A stretch of 20,459 nucleotides of DNA, taken from NCBI GenBank assembly GCA_910592005.1, contig CAJVPP010001373.1, positions 1-20,459 on the forward strand, given 5' to 3'. Shown here one piece after another: positions 1-9,805 of the stretch. The position numbers and the translations under genes are program-made. Every line of letters begins with the position of its first letter. Within the stretch, counting starts at the first letter, position 1. The stretch is from Funneliformis mosseae. Its lineage: Eukaryota > Glomeromycota > Glomeromycetes > Glomerales > Glomeraceae. A model generated the notes under the pieces. That model was not told where the DNA came from, ran no database searches, and was given only the letters and a program-made list of their open reading frames with translations.

Positions 1-905
1 TCTTCATATAGTCTGACGTGATCCCTACACATTATTTGTAATTGAGTTCGTCATCTGAATTCTTTAATTAAAATTGTTCATAATCTCGTCTTTCAAGTCT
101 TCATACTTGATAGATTTGTTTAAGTTCAACGCGTAAATCTGGTAAAGTTAAGAGTTAGGCAGATCCTAACGTCTTGACCGCAGTAAGCTATAGTTAAGAA
201 ATTTCGAGTAGAGACTTGATAATGTGACCACTTTGAGTTGAAGAATTTCACAGTGACAATATATTGCAAAATCTATATATAAAAAGTTATTTTTCTACAT
301 TCTTTTACCTAAAGTTCTAATGTATTTTGTATTTCTTTTATTAATAGTATTTTTAGTTGTAGATTTCTTCAATTAAGAATATGAAAATACTAAAATAATA
401 TTTCTTTATATTATATATATTATATTATTTTTAGATTATATATACTGAAAAATATTTTTATTTTGAACTTTTTTCTTGCAAATTATATATTTTTAGTTTT
501 AGTATAGCTAGAAAATATTTTTTAAACAATTTTATTATGTTTTATACTAAGTTTTTAGATTTCTTGAATACTTTTATTCCTTCGGTCAAAGGTTTCAAAA
601 ATGAATTGGTTAAATAATTTACTATTCTGATAAGAATTTTTTAATGAAAGTTCTAATTTGTAATGATATAATCATAGAAAATGATAAAAAATTAATAATA
701 ATTCTTAATGATATTTTATTCAATTGTCAAGAAATTTCATTCATAGTTATCAACAATAAAAATAAAGTTAAAAGATAAATAGAAAGTATTATTATATATT
801 AATATTATTAGTAGACAAAATTACAGCTTCAAATATTACGTAAGATTTACTAATTAATAATGATCTTACGTTAGATAACGTTACTATTGTATCAAATAGT
901 AATTA
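1..905. other. AT-rich intergenic region, no gene seen
   Basis: No open frame of useful length or recognisable protein motif is present on either strand, and I see no tRNA-like or snRNA-like signature. Small palindromes occur, for example a 6-bp stem with a 5-nt loop at 154-170 and a 9-bp inverted pair (ACGTAAGAT / ATCTTACGT) at 838-846 and 863-871. These are too short to classify. The composition is that of decayed intergenic DNA. Confidence 0.6.
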
Positions 906-1326
906 CTGTATCCTTCTGATTTTAAGCACCACTTTTTTGAGAGAAAACTTTTACTAAAGTTTGGGATGATGCTTAAATTCAGAAGTTTTTTTTAATTTTT
1001 TTTTTGTGCTTCAAAAAATTTTGTACTACATAAATTTATATAAATTCAATTTTACCCTATTTTATGTACATTTTTTTCACACGTAATGCCAAAAATTCAA
1101 AGGTCATCATATTCTGCTAGTATATAAATAGTGATTCAGCTGATAAATTAGATGAATTAGAAAATGATGATGAATTATAAAATAAAATTTTATTTTGAAA
1201 TAAAATATGAAATATAATAAAATTTTTTCAAATTTGGGTGGTGCTTATTTTTGTTTTTCAAGTTTTTGTGCTAAAAGTTGGGGTGGTGCTTAAAATCAGG
1301 TGATGTTTAAAATCAGAAGGATACAG
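906..1326. mobile_element. Tc1/mariner-like miniature inverted-repeat element (MITE)
   Basis: Both ends carry the same terminal inverted repeat, beginning CTGTATCCTTCTGATTTTAA; 25 of the first 27 bases agree between left end and reverse-complemented right end. Each end is flanked by TA (904-905 and 1327-1328), the target duplication typical of Tc1/mariner elements. The 421-bp interior has no transposase frame, so the copy is non-autonomous. A CTGATTTTAAGCACCAC-like subterminal motif occurs about five times: 916-932, inverted at about 963-983, 1236-1247, 1281-1297 and 1300-1318. The right end looks extended by a tandem copy of this motif. Superfamily assignment rests on the TA duplication and TIR layout only. 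Confidence 0.75.
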
Positions 1327-1328
1327 TA

Positions 1329-3651
1329 ATAATAATTTTTATTTCGCCTGATTTTTCTGTTTCTTTTATATTTTTTGTATAGCCTGTTTATTCTGTTTAT
1401 TCTAAATTGTCTATAATTTTTTTAATGTTTGTAATTTATTTTATTTCTTTTTATTATTTTTATAGTTTATATTATTTTTATTATTTTATTATATTTAAGT
1501 ATATTTTTATTGAAATATATATCTATATTTAGTTAATTTATAGTGTTGCAAGTAGTTAGCTGTAGTAAATTTATTTTATATAAATAAATAACTTTTTGCT
1601 TAAGTTATAAATTAACTCTTCTACAAGTTTATTAACTCAGTTATAAATTTTTAAACTCTTTTACGAGTTTCAAGTTATAAATAAAGGAATCAATTTAAAT
1701 CTATACAAATTTACTTTTCCCTTCAATGTTATCCTTTATTTAGGATTTATTGTGATACCTTACACTAACTTGCTATTAAGTTCATCATTACGAGTTTAAC
1801 TAATGTATCTTAAATTCTAAAATATAATAACTTGCCAAGTTTATTTAAATATAATAAATACCTATAAAACTTAGAGAAAATCCTAAAGTCAAAAACTCTA
1901 ACATAAAGAATTAACTGCTGCAGCTCTTCAACTTAGACATTAAGATAAATGAAAATAAATTCAGTAATAATGTCTTTATAGTTCTCTCACTAATAGTCAA
2001 AAAGATATATAATATTATTAGATATTTAAGTATTTAATCTATGAATTACTACTATATACTTATACAAGCACAAATAAATATGAAGTCTTTCTCTTATGAA
2101 CATATAGATTACAAAGTAATTTGTAAAATAGTTTATATTAATATATAATTTTTCAGATAAATATGCAATCTTTTTCTTATCAATATGTAGTCTATAAAGT
2201 ATTTTATAAAATGATATACCGCATATTAATATATTTTACACCAATATCATAATTATAAAGAATAATAATATCTTAAAATTTTGCTTAAATTTTTTTACTT
2301 TTATTTCAATTTTAGATATTTCAGAATAATATTTGCTTATAGAATTTAGTTCTCTTATGTGTTGATATATTCTGTTATCTTATCTTTTAAATCTTTTGTG
2401 TGTATTCAGAAATTCAAAAATTTATCAAGTGATAGCTCATCAATACTTTCCCAAAAGATTAAATATTTAACAAATATTAGATTACATTATAAACATGTCT
2501 CAAAAAATTACTGCTACAGTTTGCCTTATCTTAGTATCTAAAAACATTTAAGCATTTAGATAATAAATACATTTTTACATTTCACTAAATAAAATATAAA
2601 TATAGGTACTTATATATAATTATATGCTTATAAAAGCTGATCTAAAGGTCTAAGAGATAAATTTGAACTGGTTATTTTATTTATTTATAATACTGATTAC
2701 TTTTACCATGAAAAATTCATAAGTATTTCTAAAAATATTTTCAATGTATACAAAAATTTAATGCTTAAAGTAAGTAAAACTTTATTAATTTTAAGTAAAA
2801 AAGTGAAGGTAATAAAATGCATAATGTTATTAAAAAGAGAGTATACAGATCTTAGGTATATTTAATGTGAGTCCTAGTATCAAGTTATTTCTTTGTTTTT
2901 AGAATAATTTTTACAGATAATTTATTTTTATATATATTACTAATCTTACCTATATACTGTTTTACAGTATAGCAACATGCTTATATCACAATGTCAATCA
3001 TTTTACCGATCATATATAATTGAATTATCATATTATATAAAATTAGCTGATCTAAAATTCAAAGCTTTGAACAAAACAGCATATAATCAGGCGAATATTA
3101 CAAATTAAAAAATTTGATATTTTGGATTATTTATAATATATTTCTAAAATAATAAATCAAGTATTTTACATAAGTTAACTTAGGGCTGAAATAAATAATT
3201 AAGTAATTTATATAATAAATTAATAATTTTAAACTTTAAAGGTTTGGGTAAAGTCACATATGCAAGGTGAATTATGCTAACCTTTATATTTCATATTTTA
3301 AGTTATGTAGAAAATCATATAAAAGTATTACAATAAAATTTTAAACAACACAAAGCTTAGCTTTGAGACAACTTTTTAAATATTTTAAATATAAATCATA
3401 TATTATTATAATTATATTAATTTGCCTAATTTATTATTGTAAAACAGCCAATTTATATAATTCACTATTTTTTAAAATATGTTATAATCCCCTTGCATGC
3501 AAGATTTTTTTGATATTGGGTTTAGTAATACCCTACGGAATTATTTTAAAAAGATAAGATATAATCAACAAGTTAATTATAAAATAATCTTCTAATATTA
3601 CCTCACCAATCGTTCTTTTTAAATTTGTAACTTACAGTATTCCGAATTTCT
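1329..3651. other. AT-rich intergenic region, no gene seen
   Basis: About 2.3 kb of very AT-rich DNA. The only open frames (about 60 codons, near 2359 and 3363) translate to low-complexity Ile/Tyr/Lys/Phe-rich peptides with no family motif, so I do not call them. The region holds the tandem duplication listed separately and a 15-bp near-perfect palindrome (CAAAGCTTAGCTTTG) at about 3351-3365. No RNA gene was recognised. Confidence 0.55.
2074..2239. repeat. Diverged two-copy tandem repeat, ~83-bp unit
   Basis: The segment starting ATAAATATGAAGTCTTT at 2074 is repeated at 2157 as ATAAATATGCAATCTTT. The two copies stay alignable across about 80 bases (CTTATGAACATATAG versus CTTATCAATATGTAG, then AAAGTA and ATATTAATATAT), with roughly three quarters of positions equal. 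The junction is direct, at 2156/2157. It reads as an old local duplication in non-coding DNA. Confidence 0.6.
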
Positions 3652-3820
3652 TGGGTTGATTGCTAGGAAAATCAGGTTCCGGGAATTTTTTAACAAAATT
3701 GAGATTTTTATTGCACTTTAGTTTTTGATGTTTTTGATGTTATTAGATTAAAATGTAATAAGATCTTAATTTTTTTAGTCAAAAATTTCTCGGAACCCGA
3801 ATTTCCTAGAAATCCTCCCA
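3652..3820. repeat. Imperfect long palindrome, MITE- or foldback-like
   Basis: The left arm begins TGGGTTGATTGCTAGGAAA and contains GGTTCCGGGAA. The right arm, read on the other strand, begins TGGGAGGATTTCTAGGAAA and contains GGTTCCGAGAA. The similarity continues almost to the centre near 3736, giving two arms of about 80 bases with roughly 75-80% identity. The central segment carries a short TTTTTGATG duplication. No coding capacity is visible. A foldback or miniature DNA element is the likeliest origin. I see no clear target duplication, so the exact ends are uncertain. Confidence 0.6.
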
Positions 3821-3956
3821 TATAAATTTTGACTTTGGCACTGGAAATGATAATGACGCTTTCTTCTTGAAAACGTGGAAGTAATGCTCTTTTTATAAAG
3901 AACTACCGGGGTATAATGAAAAGCATTGCCCAGTAAACATATGGGTATGGGGCTTC

Positions 3957-4019
3957 GTCAATAGAAACGCACCAACTTACTTGGTAATTAATTCTGTTTG
4001 ATGGTGTGTTTCTATTGAC
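3957..4019. repeat. 18-bp inverted repeat hairpin
   Basis: GTCAATAGAAACGCACCA at 3957-3974 pairs with TGGTGTGTTTCTATTGAC at 4002-4019, with a single mismatch that would be a G-T wobble in RNA. The spacer is 27 nt. The repeat does not extend outward or inward. It could be the remnant of a small inverted-repeat element or a hairpin transcript. Confidence 0.65.
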
Positions 4020-4706
4020 AGAGATTTCGGGATTTAGAACTACTTTTACCATGAATAATGTTTTTCTTTTAAATCAGGACTGGTCTAAAAATAATATTGG
4101 TTTTGAATCTAATGCATCGATATTTGACGCAAAGCAATATTTTTTTTTGGAAAAAACGGTTTCAAATTCTTTATGTCATTCGACTTTGAGTATGTGGAAT
4201 TTCGCTTCGAAGTATTAGAAAGACGAACCATAAGATGTGACGATCATACTTTCCATTACTGTTCTAATAGTAAAAGTCCTTTGTTTTATTCAGTATCATA
4301 TTCAAGTGAATCCCAATCTTCAAGTTTCAAATCAAGGACCGCACCATAAAGTTATTATTCTGTTAAAGGTTTTCGCAATTACTATTTTTTTCCTATTGCG
4401 ATATACCTCTTGAAAAACCGGTTAAATTATATAATGAAAAGACACGGGACCACGGGACATGAACGATTTACTGTTGGCCATTAAATAAATTATATAATAC
4501 TTAAAAAAAACTTCAAATAATTAATCTTATAATTAAAAGATACTATATGACATTAATCAAACTAATGTAAAATGCAAAACAGCGATCCCAATCTTTAAAT
4601 AGTTATTCTTAATATATAAATGATAGATTTTGTTTGGTTGATCTTTATTTATGGTGTATTTTCTCACATTCTTTTAACAACATAACGATCTAATAATCAT
4701 TAAAAT
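4020..4706. other. Upstream region of the TMEM115-like gene
   Basis: Non-coding by my reading. A 70-codon open frame (4006-4218, +) overlaps the hairpin and has somewhat less AT-biased codons, but I recognise no family in it and it does not continue into the next gene. A short direct repeat, ACGGGACCACGGGAC, lies at about 4443-4457. The promoter of the gene starting at 4707 should lie here, but I cannot pick out a specific element with confidence. Confidence 0.4.
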
Positions 4707-6210
4707 ATGCCAAATCTGAGGGTAAATATCATAAGCATTCTCCACGATTTATTAAATTTTTTTAATGGAATGCTCACTCGATCTTAAACTTTGTTATTAG
4801 ACAACGTTTACAAATATACCACCGACCTCTAAAGCAATAGCGTTTATAATAATATGTTCATCAGGGCTTGGAGTGTTACAAAATGTTAAACAATGGCTGA
4901 ATATAGAACCTACTTCCCCTCCAAGTCTCTCACAAGGCTTGGCTCTTGTACCAAATTCTGCACTTTGGGAATTTTGGACGTTTATAACCGCGAGTTTTTA
5001 TGAAACCAATTTAATAAACGTAGGTGATTCACTTGTTTGAAACGTCGATTATTTTTCGAATTCTGACTAATTCTTATTATCATTCAGTTCATAGGAAGTG
5101 TTCTTACAATACTTGGAATGGGAAAATATTTAGAGAGAGCATGGGGATCTAGAGAGTTTTTAAAATTTATAGGAATTGTGATGATCGGAGCCAATATATG
5201 TGTCGTTCTAACATATTTATGTGAATATGCTATCACAGGATCTCCATTTTACTTGTAAGTGACTCTGATTTACGCAATATTATACATTTTTACGCGTATC
5301 TTTAATTTCTATCTTTTTTTTTTTTTTTCAATTAGATTTCGTGTAATAAATGGTATGAATGGGTTGATTAGCGGATTTTTAGTAGGATTAAAACAATTGA
5401 TACCAGAACATTTATTAAAACCAGTTAAAGGGTCATCGTTATGTAGAGTAAAGCATTTACCAAGTTTATTTATAATCGTGAATTTTGTGTGCTTTTTATT
5501 GTTTGAATCACAAACACAATTACTTCTAGTATTTTATGGTAGCTTGATTTCTTGGGTGTACTTGAGATTTTTTAAATATCAAGATGGTTTACGTGGAGAT
5601 CGTAGTGAAACCTTTTCCATGGCCAGTTTCTTTCCGGAATTTATTCAGTAAAGTATATGTATAGTCGTTATATATATAATTTTTTTTTTTAATTTTGTTT
5701 TTTCATGATTACTTATTTTTTCATTTTCATTTTCATTTTTTATTTTATTTTTAGACCTGTCGTGAAAATCATTTCTAACATCGTATTTAACCTTTTGGTA
5801 ATGTTAAAATGTTGTAAACCGATTTCAAAGAGGAGATTTCCAATAGACTTGGAAAACCTTCCAACGACTTATATACCATCCATGCCAGGTAGTCAAAGGG
5901 CTGAAGCGGAAAGAAGAAGGTTCGTTATACTCCTTTTTTCTTTTTATTGCAATGTTCTCGTGTAATTAAATTTTTGTCGCGTGAATTTTAAACTCCTTTA
6001 CGCTTAAATGATCTTGATAGGGCGTTGGCATTAAAAGCATTGGATGCCAGATTACATAACAAATCAAATTATGACCCAATGTCACCACCGCCATTTACCT
6101 CGTCACCATCATCTTATACTGCTTCTTCATCTGACAACATTAATGGAATCACCACACAACCAAATGATGTTTTATTTGATGCAAAAGACCATTTAAAACG
6201 AGACTTGTAA
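4707..6210 (+). CDS. TMEM115: TMEM115/DUF1751 family rhomboid-like Golgi membrane protein
   Basis: Six exons: 4707-4721, 4801-5019, 5088-5254, 5336-5647, 5755-5919 and 6021-6210, all GT-AG, joining to 355 residues. Seen: hydrophobic segments in the N-terminal two thirds; LGMGKYLERAWGSREFLKF at the start of exon 3; RVINGMNGLISGFLVGLKQL across exon 4; then PVVKIISNIVFNLL and RRRALALKALDARL, followed by a polar Ser/Pro-rich tail. This order matches the TMEM115/DUF1751 family. Known for the family: a rhomboid-like fold, Golgi residence and a role in retrograde Golgi traffic. Oddity: where active rhomboid proteases have GxSx, this protein reads GMNG (about residues 140-143), so no catalytic serine is expected. 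The 15-nt first exon (MPNLR) was chosen because it supplies an in-frame ATG and a good donor; it is the least certain exon. It is convergent with the FYVE-armadillo gene, 369 bp between stops. Confidence 0.85.
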
Positions 6211-6579
6211 AGAATAAAAAAAAATGGTGATCGGAAAGAAAGTTCTCAATGAAAACAAGTAGAAAGTACTATGAGAGAATGAACAATTTTAGTCCGTATA
6301 TATACAATACACATAATATATACATGTTTCTATAATATACCTAATTACTTTGTCTTGGTTATTAAATACATATATATATCTTAGAACATTATATATTCAA
6401 ATCTTGCATTGTCAATAGTAATAACTCAATAACATTTAATGTCTAATGATGAATGTAATCTTTTTTTCTTTCAGAACAAAAAGTTTATTTAAATAAAAAA
6501 AAAAAAAAGAAAAAAAAAAAAAGGAAAAAAAGGAAAAAAAAAAAGTTAATAAAGTTGATTCGGAAATCAATCATTGTCA
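6211..6579. other. Convergent 3' intergenic region with a 50-bp purine tract
   Basis: This is the gap between two convergent stop codons, so it should hold both 3' untranslated ends. Positions 6495-6544 are all A with scattered G (a 50-bp pure purine run), which is a pyrimidine tract on the strand of the FYVE-armadillo transcript, just past its stop. No gene is present. Confidence 0.55.
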
Positions 6580-9500
6580 TTATTGTTTGTCGGATAAGGC
6601 CTCGCTAATTTGTTTAATGGGTGGTAATATTGGTGGCATAGTATGATTGTTTTTGTCTAGAGTAATGGACGGGATTTCTTCATGATTAGTTTCTAAATTA
6701 ATATTAATAAAGTTATTGTTCAACTCTTCAATGTACGATGTCGTCGTCTCATAAGTTGCCTCATTTTCATCAAACAAAATCAGATTCTCTATAGGTTTCA
6801 AAGGAGATGCAATCGCATTCACATTAACCATTTCCATTGTCTTCAAATTTACAGCTCCGTCCATGCCCGATGTCCTAACATTCGCGTTAGTCTCAAATAA
6901 TATCTTGACCTTCCCCGCGGCACTTGCCAAATCATCTTGTTCATTTAAAGATAAATCGCTTGTATTTTGGGGCTGACCATAAAATTGGGAGATGTCATCA
7001 TCATATCCTTGGAAATAATATTGTTTATTATTTAAAAGGAAAGGGGAAGTAGCTGGTATAGAAGGCAACGGTGGTGAAAGTTTATTTAGTACATGTGATG
7101 CACGTTTACGTATATCTTCATCCTTAATCGTATCCAAGATGCGATTAATTAAAGGCAAACATGGCAATAATTTTGAATGTGACATTGAGGGAACTATTCC
7201 CACGAGTGAATGAATGAATTATTGATTGATTGATAAAGGTTAGCATGTAAATCTTTAAAATCGCAATTATTCAAAAATGCTTTCGATATGCCATACCTTC
7301 GGTTGATAAATTATCTAATGCCCTCACAATATGTCTTTGAATCTCTACGTCAGCAACAGGTGAATCTCCGATAGCAATGAGTGTAGGTACAATACTACCA
7401 AAGGATTCTTCTTCTGACTGTTGAAGGTGAACATCTTGTTCTATTTCCTCGTCTACCCCTCCTTTTTCATCTGTCATAGACATTGGGTAAGATAGCATAC
7501 GCGCCTTATTCTCTTCTTTGGAATTCAAAATAAAAAATATGTTAGGAAGAATTAATATAAGATTGTAATTGAAATGAAGGTATTTACCGTATAGAGCGAA
7601 GTTTGCTAATAATCTCGCTACGTGTCTATATATACATATTTATTTTAAAAAAAATCGAGGGTTTTTTATTTTTTTATTAAAGAAATTCATTATTAAAATC
7701 AAATAGTAATATTTGATAATTTACCTCTGAATTTCTTTATCTGTGATAAAACAACCAACCACTTGGCATAAATTTGATAATAAAGATGGTTGACTAATCA
7801 AAAGTTGTTGTGATTCAACTAAAAATAAAAATGATGATAACGTGTTAAATGATCCAAGATATTGCAAAGAGGGAAAAAATCTTTTTTCATTCTTAATTTA
7901 ATAATTACCATTCGTCGCCAAATTAGCCTAAACAAATAAAATAAAATAAGATTATTAAGATTTTATAAAGAAAACTTTTTTTGGGGGGAGGAGATAAACG
8001 TACCATAGCACAACACGCATGAGATATTGTAACTTGATTCGCTTTTGCTGAATTCTCGTCAGCAAGCTCAATAACAGAAGTTAATGCTTCGGCTCTACCA
8101 TCTTTAATCAGAGCAGACTTGTATTTGTCTGGAAAATCAATTGTAACAAGGTTAACACTTAAAATTTGTAAACAAAATTTATCCCAAATCCAACCAACCA
8201 TTTCTCAATGATAAATACGCAATGGATTTGGCAGCATATTTACGAACTTCATAAGAACTAGAATGTAATAAATCCATCAATCCATCCAATCCAATTTTAG
8301 GATTTTCAAAAATTAAAAGTTGGTGTGATGCTGAAAAAAAAAAAAAAATCATTAAAATTTAAATACTTTTTATCTTTGACAAAAAAATGGGGGGGGGGGG
8401 GAATATATATGACTTACGATTAACCGCTAGACATGAAATAGTTTTTGCAACCAACCCTCTCGCTATTTCAACGCGCAAGCGCATTTCTTCATAAGATAAA
8501 AGTACATCTTCATCTAATGCTTCATCTTCTGTTAGTGTTTCTAATTGAAAATTTGCCAACTTCATTATTGATTCTAATGCTCCTACATCTGTTAACATCC
8601 GCTGACATAAAGAACCTTTTGAATATATAATATTGAATTTTTAAAATCAAATTTTTTTTGAAGTGAATTTATCATTTTTGAGAGAGAAAGAAAAATTCTA
8701 CCCTACCTGTAGCGGATAATAAATGAAGGATATTTCCAATATTCAATATGATAGTAGAAGCAGAATCCAAAAATTTTGCCGCATTTGAATCTAATGATGA
8801 AGTATCGGAACTTAATTTTCTACAATAAAATGATATTAAATTATATAAATAAGGAAGTCCCCCTTTCATGATAACGTAAGGTTTAAATGATTCTAAAGAA
8901 CAATAAAGAGAAAATCTTTTTATTAATGACATGAATCAAATTTATTTTACTTTCTTTTGGGGAAATGAAAGAATTTACCGTATCCTGAAAGATTAGCTAA
9001 TGCCGTTGTCCCTAATTGATGTATATCATTAGTATGTAGTGATCTACATAAATAAACCAACGCGTCTAATCCACCATAAGTAATGAAATTAGACAACTCA
9101 TATTCTAAATGAGGACGAAACTTTTTAATACAAAAAATGGTTATTTATACAAACGAAGAAAAAACACATTTTATATTCATGAAATGAAATACCATTTCCA
9201 CGTTCCACGATATCAAGTAATCCCCTAGCACCATGCGTCTACCAGATGAAATCAAAATTTTCTTTTTTTAAAAAAAAAAAAAAAATCAAAAAAAAATTTA
9301 TTAAAAAAAGGTTATACCTTGGTAGATTTTTCTTCAGAAATTACATATCCTACAAGGTAAGCGATTTCAAAACATTCATTGCAAATCCTTTCAGGTGTTA
9401 CATAACCAAATTGGGGCAATGAAATTTTCCTTGATGTACAATCCTGACAAAAAATATTCCCACTATATTTGTTTAAAAAAAATTTTACAAATAAGGTTTT

Positions 9501-9805
9501 TTTTGATATAATTGATGTATATTTTATTTTGTTGCTTACCATTGGCGACAATGATGCTAAAATGATTACACACACACATGTAAATTCGATGAGACCAAAA
9601 CCAATGAAAATAAAAAAAAAAACCAAAATAAATAATAAAGATAAAAATGAACCCAAACCTTTCTTCTGAGAGCGGTGAAGCCAATACCGCAGCCTTTACA
9701 ATTTTTTACGGTTACATCATCAACCCAAACAGGTCTAACCAATAAAAATCCGTCCAACAATTCATTTTGAAACAATGAAATATTTTTAGAATGATTATTA
9801 GACAT
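6580..9805 (-). CDS. FYVE zinc finger-armadillo repeat protein
   Basis: Fourteen exons on the minus strand: 9805-9659, 9556-9540, 9462-9318, 9238-9193, 9104-8979, 8892-8707, 8615-8418, 8330-8199, 8128-8004, 7927-7909, 7818-7725, 7625-7588, 7515-7297 and 7193-6580. They keep phase throughout and join to 701 residues. Residues about 25-86 form a complete FYVE finger: W27xxD30, C36/C39, RRKHHCRQCG with C52/C55, C60/C63, and RICNEC with C82/C85. That motif set is the PI3P-binding signature, so endosomal or vacuolar membrane recruitment is expected. Residues about 90-500 are helical repeats of armadillo type (GGLDALVYLCRSL, LGTTALANLSGY, GGLPYLYNLI, VRKYAAKSIAYLSLRN, ISHACCAM). An acidic insert (EDEALDEDV) lies within them, then comes a low-complexity acidic tail with one more possible repeat (LPLINRILDTI). 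I know no standard gene name for this architecture. Exons of 17 and 19 nt are supported because skipping them breaks the zinc finger or the frame. Confidence 0.85.
9540..9556 (-). other. 17-nt micro-exon encoding the FYVE HHCRQC core
   Basis: On the minus strand the 17 bases lie between an acceptor ending TTTTAG and a donor GTAAGC. They encode HHCRQ plus two bases of the next cysteine codon. Joined to the exon ending RRK and the exon starting GNIFC they rebuild the canonical RRKHHCRQCG core. Without this piece the third and fourth zinc ligands would be missing and the frame would shift, so the exon must be real if the gene is functional. Confidence 0.85.

Noticed and set aside
2359..2541. 60-codon open frame on the plus strand
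   Set aside because: AT-rich low-complexity peptide with no motif, no coding-like codon use and no neighbouring exon; expected by chance.
3363..3557. 64-codon open frame, hydrophobic peptide
   Set aside because: Ile/Tyr/Lys-rich composition simply reflects AT richness; no conserved motif or splice context.
4006..4218. 70-codon open frame with less biased codons
   Set aside because: Overlaps a hairpin repeat and matches no family I know; could be a relic of a mobile element but there is not enough to call it.
9463..9684. Open frames overlapping the FYVE exons in other frames
   Set aside because: They run through introns; the spliced reading restores a canonical FYVE finger, so these are shadows.
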